Positions 14,098 through 23,332 of a stretch of DNA of 29,452 nucleotides are shown here, piece by piece. Under the pieces are notes generated by a model. It was not told where the DNA came from, did not search any database, and saw only the letters and a list, made by a program, of their open reading frames with translations. Source of the DNA: DAIUFH01 sp036844705 (GTDB taxonomy: Bacteria > Bacillota > Clostridia > Tissierellales > Tissierellaceae); NCBI GenBank assembly GCA_036844705.1, contig DAIUFH010000024.1, forward strand, positions 1 to 29,452, read 5' to 3'. Each line of letters starts with the position of its first letter. Within the stretch, counting starts at the first letter, position 1. Both the position numbers and the translations under genes were made by a program.

Positions 14098-17025
14098 ATG
14101 AAATTAGGTTTAGACGTTGGTTCTACAACACTTAAGTGTGTTGTTTTAGATAATGAGGATAAATTAATATTTCATTCATATGAGAGACACTTTTCACAAA
14201 TTACTCAGAAAACGGCTTCTCTTTTAAATGAAGTAAGGGAAAGGTTTCCTGAGGAAAAGCATTTTAACCTATGTATATCTGGGTCAGCAGGTATGGGAAT
14301 GGCACAAGGGTGTGACATTCCATTTATTCAAGAGGTATATTCAACAAGGATTGCGGTTAACAGACTTATACCTCATACTGATGTAGTAATTGAACTAGGG
14401 GGAGAAGATGCTAAGATATTATTTCTTTCTAATGGTATGGAAGTAAGAATGAATGGATCCTGTGCAGGTGGTACAGGTGCATTTATAGACCAAATGGCTA
14501 CGCTTTTGGATATAAGTTTAGTCCAGATGAATGAATTGGCTGAGGGTTTTAGCAAGATATATACAATAGCCTCCAGATGTGGGGTTTTTGCTAAGTCAGA
14601 TGTGCAACCTCTTTTAAATCAGGGTGCTAATAAAAGCGATATTTCTGCCAGTATATTCGCTGCAGTAGTAAATCAGACAATTGCTGGATTAGCTCAAGGC
14701 AGGGAAATAAATGGTAAGGTAGTATATCTTGGTGGTCCTTTAACATTTTTTTCGCAGTTAAGGGAAAGCTTTGATAATATATTGAATTTGAAAGGAATAT
14801 GTCCTGAAAATTCACTTTACTATGTGGCTCTTGGAGCTGCATATACAGATTTAAGTAAATCATTAGATATTGATGAAATAATAGATAAAATACAAAATTA
14901 TAAATCAGAAGCAGGGTATTCGAGCTCTATGACATTGTTTAAAAATGAATCTGAGTATAAGGAATTCCAAGAAAGACATTCAAGAGAAAGGGTGGAATAC
15001 TCAGATCCTGATAAGTATATTGGGGATGCTTACCTTGGAATAGATGCAGGTTCTACAACAGTTAAGGCAGCAATAATAGATGATAATGAGAAAATTTTAT
15101 ACTCTAAATATATGCCTAACAGTGGCAATCCTGTTCCTCTAATAAAGGATTTATTAATAGACTTTTATGAGAAATATCCTCGTATCAGGATAACCTCTTC
15201 TGCTGTTACAGGTTATGGTGAGGATATCATAAGAAATGCATTTAATGTTGATTTTGGAGTTGTAGAAACAATAGCACATTATACTGCTGCCAAGAAGTTT
15301 AGACCAGAGGTTGATTTTATTATTGATATAGGTGGTCAGGATATTAAGTGCTTTAAAATAAGAAATGGGGTTATAGATAATATATTTTTAAATGAAGCAT
15401 GTTCTTCAGGATGTGGGTCATTTTTACAAACCTTCGCAGGAGCATTGGGATATTCAATAAGTGATTTTGCTAAATTAGGATTAAAATCTGATAGACCTGT
15501 AGATTTAGGTTCAAGGTGTACTGTTTTCATGAATTCATCAGTAAAACAGGCACAGAAAGATGGAGCTTCCATTGAAAATATATCGGCAGGCTTATCAATA
15601 AGTGTAGTAAAAAATGCAATTTATAAGGTTATTAGAGCCTCATCTGCAGAGAGCTTAGGTAAAAATATAGTAGTACAAGGTGGAACATTTTTAAATGATG
15701 CTGTATTAAGAGCTTTTGAAAAAGAAATAAAGAGAGATGTTATAAGACCGAATATTTCAGGGCTAATGGGGGCTTATGGTGCTGCATTATATGCTAAGGC
15801 AAATGAAAAGGAAGTTAGCAACTTAATGTCCTTAGACGAACTATATGAATTTGTTCACACTGCAAAGGTAGTTACATGTAATTTATGTAATAATCACTGT
15901 AGGCTTACAGTAAATACCTTTAACAATAATCGTAAGTTTATAGGCGGAAACAGATGTGAAAAACCTTTGGCACATAAGGGTGTAAAACCTAAGTACAACT
16001 TATTTGACTATAAGCTTTTGCTTTTAGAGGAGTATAAGCCTGTAAAAGGCAAAAGAGGCCGTATTGGTTTGCCAATGGGGTTAAATATGTTTGAACTGCT
16101 GCCATTCTGGCATACAATGTTTACAACTTTAGGGTTTGAAGTAGTTACATCTCCGCTATCTAATAGAGAACTTTACCTAAAGGGTCAGCATACTATACCT
16201 TCTGATACCGTATGTTTTCCTGCAAAGCTAATGCATGGACATATTGAATATCTGTTGGATGAAGGTGTAGAAACTATATTTTATCCTTGTTTAACCTATA
16301 ATATAAATGAGGAAAAAGGAGATAATCATTATAATTGCCCAGTAGTTGCATATTATCCGGAAGTAATAAAGGGTAATATAACGGATCTAGAAAATGTACG
16401 ATTTATATATGATTATTTAGGAATACACAGAACAAAGGAATTTACTAAAAAATTATATGAAATACTAAATGAGAATTTTGGTAATATAACATTTTTCGAA
16501 GTAAAATCTGCTGTTAAAAAAGCTTTTGAGGAATATGATTTATATATGCAGAAAATAAGAGAAATGGGTAAAAAATATATTGAAATGGCTGAAGAAAATG
16601 GGATGCAGATAATTGTACTATCAGGCAGACCATATCATATAGATCCAGAAATCAATCATGGTATTGCCAAATTGATTACTGAATTTGATGTTGCTGTTAT
16701 TACAGAGGATTCTATAAGCCATCTAGTTGACAAGTTTCCTGTAGATGTTTTAAATCAGTGGACATATCATGCTAGATTATATGCTGCAGCAAGATATATA
16801 AAGGATAAAGAAAATATGAATATGATTCAGCTTGTATCCTTTGGATGTGGTCTTGATGCTATTACAACGGATGAAGTTCAACATATACTTGAAAGTGAAG
16901 GTAAAATATATACACAAATAAAAATAGATGAAATAACAAATCTAGGTGCAGTTAAAATTAGAATTAGAAGTTTGCTTGCAGCTATAGAACAAAGAAGAGA
17001 AGAGGTGGTTAGCTGTGCAGAATGA
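14098..17025 (+). CDS. Acyl-CoA dehydratase activase with duplicated ASKHA domains and DUF2229
   Basis: A 975-residue protein of the BadF/BcrA/HgdC activator family, ATP-driven Fe-S proteins that inject high-energy electrons into 2-hydroxyacyl-CoA dehydratases or aryl-CoA reductases. Two activator domains are fused: the first starts GLDVGSTTLK and has NGSCAGGTGAF and ASRCGVF; the second (from about residue 310) starts GIDAGSTTVK and has NEACSSGCGSF and GSRCTVF. The cysteines in these motifs bind the bridging [4Fe-4S] cluster. A DUF2229-type region follows, introduced by CNLCNNHCRL and NRCEK cysteines. Homologues are often one chain of about 1,400 residues; here the last third is the separate, overlapping next gene. 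The natural substrate is unknown. Confidence 0.92.
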   Translation: MKLGLDVGSTTLKCVVLDNEDKLIFHSYERHFSQITQKTASLLNEVRERFPEEKHFNLCISGSAGMGMAQGCDIPFIQEVYSTRIAVNRLIPHTDVVIELGGEDAKILFLSNGMEVRMNGSCAGGTGAFIDQMATLLDISLVQMNELAEGFSKIYTIASRCGVFAKSDVQPLLNQGANKSDISASIFAAVVNQTIAGLAQGREINGKVVYLGGPLTFFSQLRESFDNILNLKGICPENSLYYVALGAAYTDLSKSLDIDEIIDKIQNYKSEAGYSSSMTLFKNESEYKEFQERHSRERVEYSDPDKYIGDAYLGIDAGSTTVKAAIIDDNEKILYSKYMPNSGNPVPLIKDLLIDFYEKYPRIRITSSAVTGYGEDIIRNAFNVDFGVVETIAHYTAAKKFRPEVDFIIDIGGQDIKCFKIRNGVIDNIFLNEACSSGCGSFLQTFAGALGYSISDFAKLGLKSDRPVDLGSRCTVFMNSSVKQAQKDGASIENISAGLSISVVKNAIYKVIRASSAESLGKNIVVQGGTFLNDAVLRAFEKEIKRDVIRPNISGLMGAYGAALYAKANEKEVSNLMSLDELYEFVHTAKVVTCNLCNNHCRLTVNTFNNNRKFIGGNRCEKPLAHKGVKPKYNLFDYKLLLLEEYKPVKGKRGRIGLPMGLNMFELLPFWHTMFTTLGFEVVTSPLSNRELYLKGQHTIPSDTVCFPAKLMHGHIEYLLDEGVETIFYPCLTYNINEEKGDNHYNCPVVAYYPEVIKGNITDLENVRFIYDYLGIHRTKEFTKKLYEILNENFGNITFFEVKSAVKKAFEEYDLYMQKIREMGKKYIEMAEENGMQIIVLSGRPYHIDPEINHGIAKLITEFDVAVITEDSISHLVDKFPVDVLNQWTYHARLYAAARYIKDKENMNMIQLVSFGCGLDAITTDEVQHILESEGKIYTQIKIDEITNLGAVKIRIRSLLAAIEQRREEVVSCAE

Positions 17026-18349
17026 TATTAAGGTGATAGAGTTTACAAAGGAAATGAAAGATGATTATACTATTTTAGTTCCTAATATGTTGCCAATACA
17101 TTTTTCCTTATTAAAATGCATATTTGAAATTCATGGTTATAAAATGGAAGTATTGAGGAATGAAGGACCTTCAGTGGTGGATGAAGGATTGAAGCTCGTT
17201 CACAATGACACCTGCTATCCAGCTTTACTTGTTATTGGTCAGTTAATAGACGCTCTAAATAGTGGCAAATATGATGTTGATAAGACAGCGCTGATGATAA
17301 CTCAGACAGGTGGAGGGTGTAGGGCATCTAACTATATACATCTACTTAGAAAAGCATTGATTAAAGCAGGATATGATAAGATACCCGTTATATCATTGAA
17401 TCCTTCAGGTATGGAAAAAAATAGTGGTTTTAAATATACAGTACCTATGCTTAGAAAATCTGTTGCAGTCGTTGCATATGGAGATTTACTCATGCTATTA
17501 AACAATCAGGTCAAGCCTTATGAAATAAATAAGGGAGATAGTCAAGATTTGGTTGAAAAGTGGATTGAGAGATTATCAGATGAATTTAGAAGTAACAAAG
17601 GTTATAAATTCAAAGAATTAAAAAATAATCTTAACGAGATTACAAAATCCTTCAATGATATACCTCAAATTAGAACGCCTAAGGTAAAGGTGGGAGTTGT
17701 TGGAGAAATATATGTGAAATATTCCAGCTTAGGCAACAACAAATTGGAAGAATTTCTATATGATGAAGACTGCGAGATAATGGTACCAGGACTTATGGGG
17801 TTTTTGATGTATTGTGTAGAAAATGGAGTTATAGATACGATTCTTTATGGTGGTGGATATATTAAAGGCATAGTCTCCAGGAAAATAAATGATTATCTAG
17901 GTAAAATCGAAGGTGCAGTTAACGATGCTGTAAGAAAATATGATACTTTTACAGCGCCAACTGGATTTAATCATTTAAAAACACTTGGTGAAAAAGTAAT
18001 AGGTCTAGGAAGCAAAATGGGTGAAGGTTGGCTTTTGCCTGCTGAGATAATGGAGCTACTTCAATTGGGTTATGAAAATATCATCTGTGCTCAGCCTTTT
18101 GGATGTCTTCCAAACCACATTATAGGAAAAGGACTAATCAGAAAGATTAAAGGTTTGAATGAAGATGCTAATATCGTTCCAATAGATTATGACCCTGGAG
18201 CTACCAAGGTAAATCAGGAGAACAGGATAAAACTGATGCTTGCAGTAGCCAAAGAAAAGCTACAGACTCAAATAATGCTTGAAGAGCATATGAAATTCAC
18301 TGAGCTACTAGAGGAAAGGAATCTAAATCCAGTTAATCAGGGAAATTAG
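17015..18349 (+). CDS. 2-hydroxyacyl-CoA dehydratase (HgdB/C)-like partner protein
   Basis: A 444-residue protein equivalent to the C-terminal part of the giant activase family and related to the D-subunits of 2-hydroxyacyl-CoA dehydratases. Conserved cysteine contexts are HNDTCYPALLVIGQ, QTGGGCRASNY and CAQPFGCLPNHI, likely cluster ligands. The GTG start at 17015 is preceded by GAGGTGG and overlaps the activase stop by 11 bases, so the two are translated together and probably form one complex. No true acyl-CoA dehydratase alpha/beta genes lie in the window. The function is known only as a member of this activator-associated group. Confidence 0.88.
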   Translation: MQNDIKVIEFTKEMKDDYTILVPNMLPIHFSLLKCIFEIHGYKMEVLRNEGPSVVDEGLKLVHNDTCYPALLVIGQLIDALNSGKYDVDKTALMITQTGGGCRASNYIHLLRKALIKAGYDKIPVISLNPSGMEKNSGFKYTVPMLRKSVAVVAYGDLLMLLNNQVKPYEINKGDSQDLVEKWIERLSDEFRSNKGYKFKELKNNLNEITKSFNDIPQIRTPKVKVGVVGEIYVKYSSLGNNKLEEFLYDEDCEIMVPGLMGFLMYCVENGVIDTILYGGGYIKGIVSRKINDYLGKIEGAVNDAVRKYDTFTAPTGFNHLKTLGEKVIGLGSKMGEGWLLPAEIMELLQLGYENIICAQPFGCLPNHIIGKGLIRKIKGLNEDANIVPIDYDPGATKVNQENRIKLMLAVAKEKLQTQIMLEEHMKFTELLEERNLNPVNQGN

Positions 18350-18362
18350 AATATATGTGGAT

Positions 18363-18398
18363 AAAAATCCATTGGGGACTGTCCCCAATGGATTTTTT
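18363..18398. terminator. Bidirectional terminator between convergent operons
   Basis: A perfect 16-bp inverted repeat (AAAAATCCATTGGGGA / TCCCCAATGGATTTTT) with a 3-base loop lies between the convergent HgdB-like and Fe-S subunit genes. The A-run and T-run on the two sides let it work in both directions. Confidence 0.9.
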
Positions 18399-18416
18399 AC
18401 CCCAATGGATTTTTTA
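18383..18416. repeat. Tandem 17-bp direct repeat
   Basis: CCCCAATGGATTTTTTA occurs twice in direct succession (18383-18399 and 18400-18416). The first copy is the 3' arm of the terminator; the second supplies the stop codon of the minus-strand Fe-S subunit gene. It looks like a local slippage duplication. Confidence 0.9.
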
Positions 18417-19163
18417 GTATATGTTCTTAAAGGATTCCTTAAATTTACTAGACATGGACTTTTTCTTACAGTATTCACATATATGCTCCTCGTCATCAGT
18501 TCCTAGCATATCTAGTGTATACTTTAATGATTCTTCAGTAGTATAATATTTGCCGCAAATGGAACACTTAACTAAATCAAATGTCCTATTCCATATAGTT
18601 CTTTTACCATTTTCATCTGATAATTTTATTGCATTGGTAGGACAAACCTCCACACAAGCCCCACAACCTATACAATCTTTTGATGTGTCATCAAAAGGAG
18701 TAGATACCTTCTTTGTAGTTCCTCTATTTACTAATGATATGGCATGAGTTCCTAGTTTTTCACATGCCTTTACACATAAACCACAAAGTATACAGTTTTC
18801 CTCTTCTTTATTTGAATATCTATCAATCTTTGATACTCCATATTCTAAAGCTAAATTCTTTATATATTCATTTTCAGGTGTTCTAAAGAGTAACAAAAGA
18901 ATTATATCCTTTCTCATCTTATTTATCTTTTCAGAAGTTGTATTGACTTCAATACCTTCCTGTATTGGATAGACACAGGATGATACTATTTTCTTTCTTT
19001 TCCCCTCAATTACTTCAACTAAGCATAATCTGCATCTGCCAAGACCTTCAAATCCATCCTTATAACAGAGGTGAGGTATATCAATATTGTTTCTCTTTGC
19101 AAGCTCCATTAAGGTTTCACCAGAATTTCCTTCATAAAAGCACCCATCTATTTTAATAAGCAT
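18414..19163 (-). CDS. NuoG/HydA-N-terminus-like Fe-S subunit of the AOR complex
   Basis: A 249-residue electron-transfer subunit. It opens with a [2Fe-2S] domain (HLCYKDGFEGLGRCRLC ... SSC), then two [4Fe-4S] motifs, CILCGLCVKAC and CIGCGACVEVCP, and ends in a zinc-ribbon-like CSICG ... CEYC region. Relatives such as HydA, HndD and NuoG normally have a His-Cys3 cluster (HPxDCxxCxxxxxC) between the first two parts; here the equivalent stretch FRTPENEYIKNLALEYG has none of those ligands. There is no H-cluster or molybdopterin domain. ATG 19163 is chosen for its GGAGG site. It overlaps the NuoF-like gene by 11 bases and is the last gene of the operon. Confidence 0.88.
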   Translation of the reverse strand: MLIKIDGCFYEGNSGETLMELAKRNNIDIPHLCYKDGFEGLGRCRLCLVEVIEGKRKKIVSSCVYPIQEGIEVNTTSEKINKMRKDIILLLLFRTPENEYIKNLALEYGVSKIDRYSNKEEENCILCGLCVKACEKLGTHAISLVNRGTTKKVSTPFDDTSKDCIGCGACVEVCPTNAIKLSDENGKRTIWNRTFDLVKCSICGKYYTTEESLKYTLDMLGTDDEEHICEYCKKKSMSSKFKESFKNIY

Positions 19164-20976
19164 ATGCAGAAGCACCTCCAACCTTTACAGCCATTTTAGG
19201 ACAGATAGCAAAACAGTTACCACATACAGTGCATTTTCCCACATCAATAACATGAGGCTCTTTATTGTTTCCAGTAATAGCATTCACTGGACACTTCTTA
19301 GCGCAAATACCACATCCTATACAAACATCCTTATCTATATAATAGGTGGTCAGGTTTTTGCAAACACCGGCAGGACACCTTTTATTGACGATATGCTCAA
19401 TATATTCATCTCTAAAAAACCTAAGAGTAGTCATAACAGGATTAGGAGCAGTTTTACCTAAGGCACATAGAGAAGCTATCTTTATGGTTTCACCTAACTG
19501 TTCAAGGAGGTCTATATCCTCTAGCTGACCCTTTCCAAGAGTAATATTAGTCAATATTTTGAGCATTGTATTTATTCCTTCTCTGCAGGTAGTACATTTA
19601 CCACAGGATTCTTCTGAAAGAAATTCCATATAGTATCTGGCAATTTCAACCATACAGGTAGTATCATCCATGACAATAACACCACCAGAGCCCATCATAG
19701 AGCCAATATTGCTTAAGGAATCAAAGTCCAGGGGTATATCCATATGTTTCTTAGGGATACAGCCTCCTGAAGGTCCTCCTGTCTGTACAGCCTTAAAAGG
19801 TCTGTCCTTTATAATCCCACCACCAATATCAAATACTAGCTCGCTTAATTTTGTTCCCATAGGGATTTCGACAAGACCTGTATTTTTCACCTTACCTACC
19901 AATGAAAATACCTTAGTTCCTGAGTTTTTCTCAGAACCAATCTCCTTAAACCAATTTGCACCATTTAATATAATAGGCGGGATATTTGCCCAGGTTTCCA
20001 CATTATTTAATACAGTTGGCTGATCCCATAAACCTTTTTCAACACTTCTAATATATTTAGCCCTTGGTTCACCAACATTACCTTCAATAGATGCCATAAG
20101 TGCACTTGATTCTCCGCATACAAAAGCACCGCCGCCCCTTACTATTTCTAAATCAAACTCAAAACCGCTGCCTAGAATATCCTTGCCTAAATATCCAAGA
20201 CTTCTTGCCTTATCAATAGCCAATTGCATATTTTTTCTGGCAAGCTCATATTCATCTCTGATATATAAGAAGCCTTTGTGGGAAGAAATAGCATATCCGC
20301 AGATTATCATACCTTCAATAATAGTATTTGGATCTCCTTCCATTATACTTCTATCCATAAATGCACCTGGATCACCTTCATCACCATTGCATACAACGTA
20401 TTTAGGGAAGTTATCAAATTTATAGCATGATTTCCACTTAGTTCCTGTAGGAAATCCTGCTCCGCCTCGACCTCTTAAGCCAGATTTTTCAACCTCGTCA
20501 ATGACTTCTTCTGGAGTCATTTCCAATAAGACCTTATGTAAAGCTTTGAAGCCATCTCTTTTTATATAATCGTCAGTTTCCAAGGGGTCTACCTCTCCAA
20601 TGTTTCTTAGGGCAATCTTATGCTGGTGTTTATAAAATGAAGCATCTATATGATTTGTAATCTTTTTCTTTTGATTTGTATCGAAATAAAGCAGTCTGTT
20701 TATGACCTCATTCCTTAATATGGTCTTTTCAATTATTTCATCGACATCCTTTGGAGCAACCTTAAAATATGATATTCCATCAGGATAAATCTTTACAACT
20801 GGACCCTTTTCACACAAGCCGTTGCAGCCTGTAGCTTTTATTTCAGGTTGCACACTAATATCATCTCGCCCTTTTAATCCATTTCTAAGTCTTTCGTACA
20901 CTTCATAGCTATTATTAGCTAAGCAGCCTGTACCGCAGCAGATTAAAATTCTTCTTTTAGTGCCAATCTCACTCAT
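19153..20976 (-). CDS. NuoF/HydB-like NADH- and FMN-binding subunit
   Basis: A 607-residue subunit that exchanges electrons with NAD(H) through FMN. Domains in order: thioredoxin-like [2Fe-2S] domain (residues 10-80, CCGTGC and CNGLC), FMN/NADH domain (GLRGRGGAGFPTGTKW, CNGDEGDPGAFMDR), SLBB domain, the NuoF [4Fe-4S] motif ESCGKCTTCREG with a later C in SLCALG, and two extra C-terminal [4Fe-4S] motifs (CIGCGICAKKCP, CTVCGNCFAICP). This layout is that of the NADH-binding subunit of NAD-linked and bifurcating [FeFe]-hydrogenases (HydB/HndC), not of respiratory complex I. It overlaps the NuoE-like gene by 8 bases. Confidence 0.95.
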   Translation of the reverse strand: MSEIGTKRRILICCGTGCLANNSYEVYERLRNGLKGRDDISVQPEIKATGCNGLCEKGPVVKIYPDGISYFKVAPKDVDEIIEKTILRNEVINRLLYFDTNQKKKITNHIDASFYKHQHKIALRNIGEVDPLETDDYIKRDGFKALHKVLLEMTPEEVIDEVEKSGLRGRGGAGFPTGTKWKSCYKFDNFPKYVVCNGDEGDPGAFMDRSIMEGDPNTIIEGMIICGYAISSHKGFLYIRDEYELARKNMQLAIDKARSLGYLGKDILGSGFEFDLEIVRGGGAFVCGESSALMASIEGNVGEPRAKYIRSVEKGLWDQPTVLNNVETWANIPPIILNGANWFKEIGSEKNSGTKVFSLVGKVKNTGLVEIPMGTKLSELVFDIGGGIIKDRPFKAVQTGGPSGGCIPKKHMDIPLDFDSLSNIGSMMGSGGVIVMDDTTCMVEIARYYMEFLSEESCGKCTTCREGINTMLKILTNITLGKGQLEDIDLLEQLGETIKIASLCALGKTAPNPVMTTLRFFRDEYIEHIVNKRCPAGVCKNLTTYYIDKDVCIGCGICAKKCPVNAITGNNKEPHVIDVGKCTVCGNCFAICPKMAVKVGGASAYAY

Positions 20977-21436
20977 TGGTTGCCACCTCCCTAAAGCTGT
21001 TAATTATGTCAGCAACTTTTTCCTTGTTTAGACCACCATAATATTTATTATTTATAAGTATAACTGGAGCCAATGCACATGCACCTAAGCAATTCACTAT
21101 CTCTATGGAAAATAAACCATCCTTAGTTGTCTCTCCAGGCTTAATATCCAATAGACTAATTAATTCACTTTTTATAGACTCTGAACCTCTTATATGGCAG
21201 GCAGTTCCGTTGCATATTTTGATTGTATATTTTCCCTTAGGTGTTAGGCTTAGTGATTTATAAAATGTTGCTATACTATAAATATCACTTAAAGGTAGAT
21301 TTAAATACTCTGCTATATTCTCCATAGTATCTCTTGGAATGAAGCCATATTCTCTTTGTATATCCTGTAAAATAGCTAGTGTATACCTTTTTTCACTAGG
21401 ATAATTATTAATAATATTTATTGCATCTACAGTCAT
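20969..21436 (-). CDS. NuoE-like [2Fe-2S] thioredoxin-fold subunit
   Basis: A 155-residue protein of the NuoE/HydC/HndA family that partners the NuoF-like subunit. The four cluster ligands are in CNGTACHIRGS and VNCLGACALAPV, the typical C-X4-C ... C-X3-C arrangement. The N-terminal helical domain (LAILQDIQREYGFIPRD) is also standard. ATG 21436 gives a better distance to the AAGGTGAT site than the adjacent ATG 21439. It follows the AOR gene after about 70 bases containing a strong hairpin and is coupled to the NuoF-like gene. Confidence 0.95.
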   Translation of the reverse strand: MTVDAINIINNYPSEKRYTLAILQDIQREYGFIPRDTMENIAEYLNLPLSDIYSIATFYKSLSLTPKGKYTIKICNGTACHIRGSESIKSELISLLDIKPGETTKDGLFSIEIVNCLGACALAPVILINNKYYGGLNKEKVADIINSFREVATNE

Positions 21437-21458
21437 CATATCACCTTCGAATTAGTCA

Positions 21459-21487
21459 GAACATCCATTGGTGTTCAATGGATGTTC
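21459..21487 (-). promoter_or_regulatory. Intra-operon hairpin between AOR and NuoE-like genes
   Basis: A perfect 12-bp inverted repeat (GAACATCCATTG / CAATGGATGTTC) with a 5-base loop. No T-run follows on the coding strand, so it is more likely an mRNA stability or processing element than a full terminator. Confidence 0.6.
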
Positions 21488-21508
21488 CATATTGATATTT
21501 GTTGTTAA

Positions 21509-23332
21509 TTATGCCAATGCCATAGTCTTTAATGAAAGCTCTTCAATCTTTTCGTTTGTTGGAACTCCTTCCGCATCCCAGCCCCTTAGCTGATAGTATT
21601 CTCCAAGCATTACATTAAGTTCTGCTACTTTTCCTTTAGCAGGACCGGTTGTTACTGCTTCATTTAATAATCTTGGTGGAAGAGTGTCATCCTCTTTAGT
21701 AAAACCAGCTTCCAAATTAAACAGTTTTTCCAAGTTCCAGATTCTTTCCCCAATCTTAAGGAATTCCTCATCAGAAAAATCTACTCCTATGGATGTTCTT
21801 ATCATAGCAGAAATTTCAGGTAATCCAAGTGCAAATGTTGTAAATAGACATATGTCTGAAGAATCAACTAAGGCAGTAAGGTCTTGGAACAATTTCAATA
21901 GTGCTGCCTTGCCTTCAGTTAATAATGGGTCGGTTTTCATTGGAATACCTAAAACTTCAGGCGAAGTCAGATATCCTCTTACGTGACATCCTCCACGATT
22001 ACTTGTTGCATATTCAAGAGCCATACCTTGAATTGCTCTGCCGTCATATGCAGGCATTTCTTGTTTCTTAACACTCATTGAAAGCTCAGGATGGCCATAT
22101 TTTTGTGCTAATCTATAGGAGCCTAATGCCAACAAGTCGCCAAAGCCTTCTCGATTACCTGTCTTTTCAGTTAATGAAATAATTGATTCAGCATCTCCGA
22201 ATTTCAACTTTTCACCGATTTCATCCTGAGTAAGAGCTCCAATTTCGCATAATTCCATAGCACAAGCAATGGTTGCTCCCATAGTTATTGGATCTAAACC
22301 GAGTAAATTGCATACGTGATTGGCCTTGTCTATCGCATTTATGTCATTAATATCGCAGGATGCTCCATAGGACCACCCAGCCTCATACTCTGGACCTGCT
22401 ACGATTCCTTTATATTTTCCATCAGGAATTTTGATGACCCTACCACAGCCAATTGGGCACGCAAAGCAAGCCTTATTTCTAACTAGATATTTTTCAGATA
22501 GGTATTCACCACTTATCTTTTCTCCATCCTCGAAGTTAGAAGTTTGCCAGTTGCGAGTAGGAAGTGCATGCATTTCATTTAGTATATTTACCAATACCTC
22601 AGTTCCATAGGAAGGAAGGCCACCGCCCTTTCCTGTAACAGGATGGCTAAGTAATTTTTCTCTTGCATCCATTGTAGAAGCTATAAATTCTTCCTTATCA
22701 GCTATCTTTATTCCGTTTGTACCTCTTACTACAACGGCTTTAAGATTTTTAGAACCCATGACTGCACCAAGTCCGGATCTACCTGCAGCTCTGTCCTTAT
22801 CATTCATAACTGTAGCAAATAATACTTGTTTCTCACCAGCAGGGCCTATACAAGCTACTCTTGAGTCTTCTTCATTTTCTTCTAGAAGAATATCTGTAGT
22901 CTCAAAGACATCTTTGCCCCATAGATGTTTAGCACATCTTAATTCTATATCGTCGTCATGAATATGAAGATATACAGGTGACTTAGCCTTGCCTTCAAAT
23001 ATTATACCGTCATAGCCTGCAAATTTAAGCTCAGGACCAAAGTGTCCACCTGAGTTTGAAGCACCTATAGTTCCAGTTAGAGGTGCCTTTGCTATTACAT
23101 TAAATCTACCGGCGCATGTTGCATAAGTACCAGTCAATGGTCCAGTCATAAATATCAGTTTGTTTTCCGGGCTTAATGGATCAATTGATGGATCAATTTC
23201 ATCATAAAGGTATTTAGAGCCTAATCCTCTGCCACCTAGATAAAGAGCCGCATTCTCCATATTTAAATTTTCTAACTTAATTGTACTATCACTTAAATTT
23301 ACTCTAATTAATTTTCCAGTCCAGCCGTTCAT
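21509..23332 (-). CDS. Aldehyde:ferredoxin oxidoreductase-type tungstopterin catalytic subunit
   Basis: A 607-residue member of the AOR family, which oxidises aldehydes to carboxylic acids with a tungsten bis-pyranopterin and one [4Fe-4S] cluster. The N-terminus MNGWTGKLIRVNLSDST and GGRGLGSKYLYDE are family hallmarks. AAGRSGLGAVMGSKNLKAVVV is the pterin-binding motif. Cluster ligands are in NKACFACPIGCGRV (C-X2-C-X3-C) with a fourth cysteine in SSDICLFTTFALG. The start ATG overlaps the stop of the ferredoxin-like gene by one base. Coupling to NuoE/F/G-like genes points to NAD and ferredoxin as acceptors. The physiological aldehyde is unknown, perhaps from amino-acid fermentation. Confidence 0.95.
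   Translation of the reverse strand: MNGWTGKLIRVNLSDSTIKLENLNMENAALYLGGRGLGSKYLYDEIDPSIDPLSPENKLIFMTGPLTGTYATCAGRFNVIAKAPLTGTIGASNSGGHFGPELKFAGYDGIIFEGKAKSPVYLHIHDDDIELRCAKHLWGKDVFETTDILLEENEEDSRVACIGPAGEKQVLFATVMNDKDRAAGRSGLGAVMGSKNLKAVVVRGTNGIKIADKEEFIASTMDAREKLLSHPVTGKGGGLPSYGTEVLVNILNEMHALPTRNWQTSNFEDGEKISGEYLSEKYLVRNKACFACPIGCGRVIKIPDGKYKGIVAGPEYEAGWSYGASCDINDINAIDKANHVCNLLGLDPITMGATIACAMELCEIGALTQDEIGEKLKFGDAESIISLTEKTGNREGFGDLLALGSYRLAQKYGHPELSMSVKKQEMPAYDGRAIQGMALEYATSNRGGCHVRGYLTSPEVLGIPMKTDPLLTEGKAALLKLFQDLTALVDSSDICLFTTFALGLPEISAMIRTSIGVDFSDEEFLKIGERIWNLEKLFNLEAGFTKEDDTLPPRLLNEAVTTGPAKGKVAELNVMLGEYYQLRGWDAEGVPTNEKIEELSLKTMALA

Noticed and set aside
17000..17030. Frameshift splitting a single giant activase gene
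   Set aside because: The second gene has its own GTG start and GAGGTGG site with a short overlap, typical of a genuine coupled pair; kept as a check on the relevant finding.
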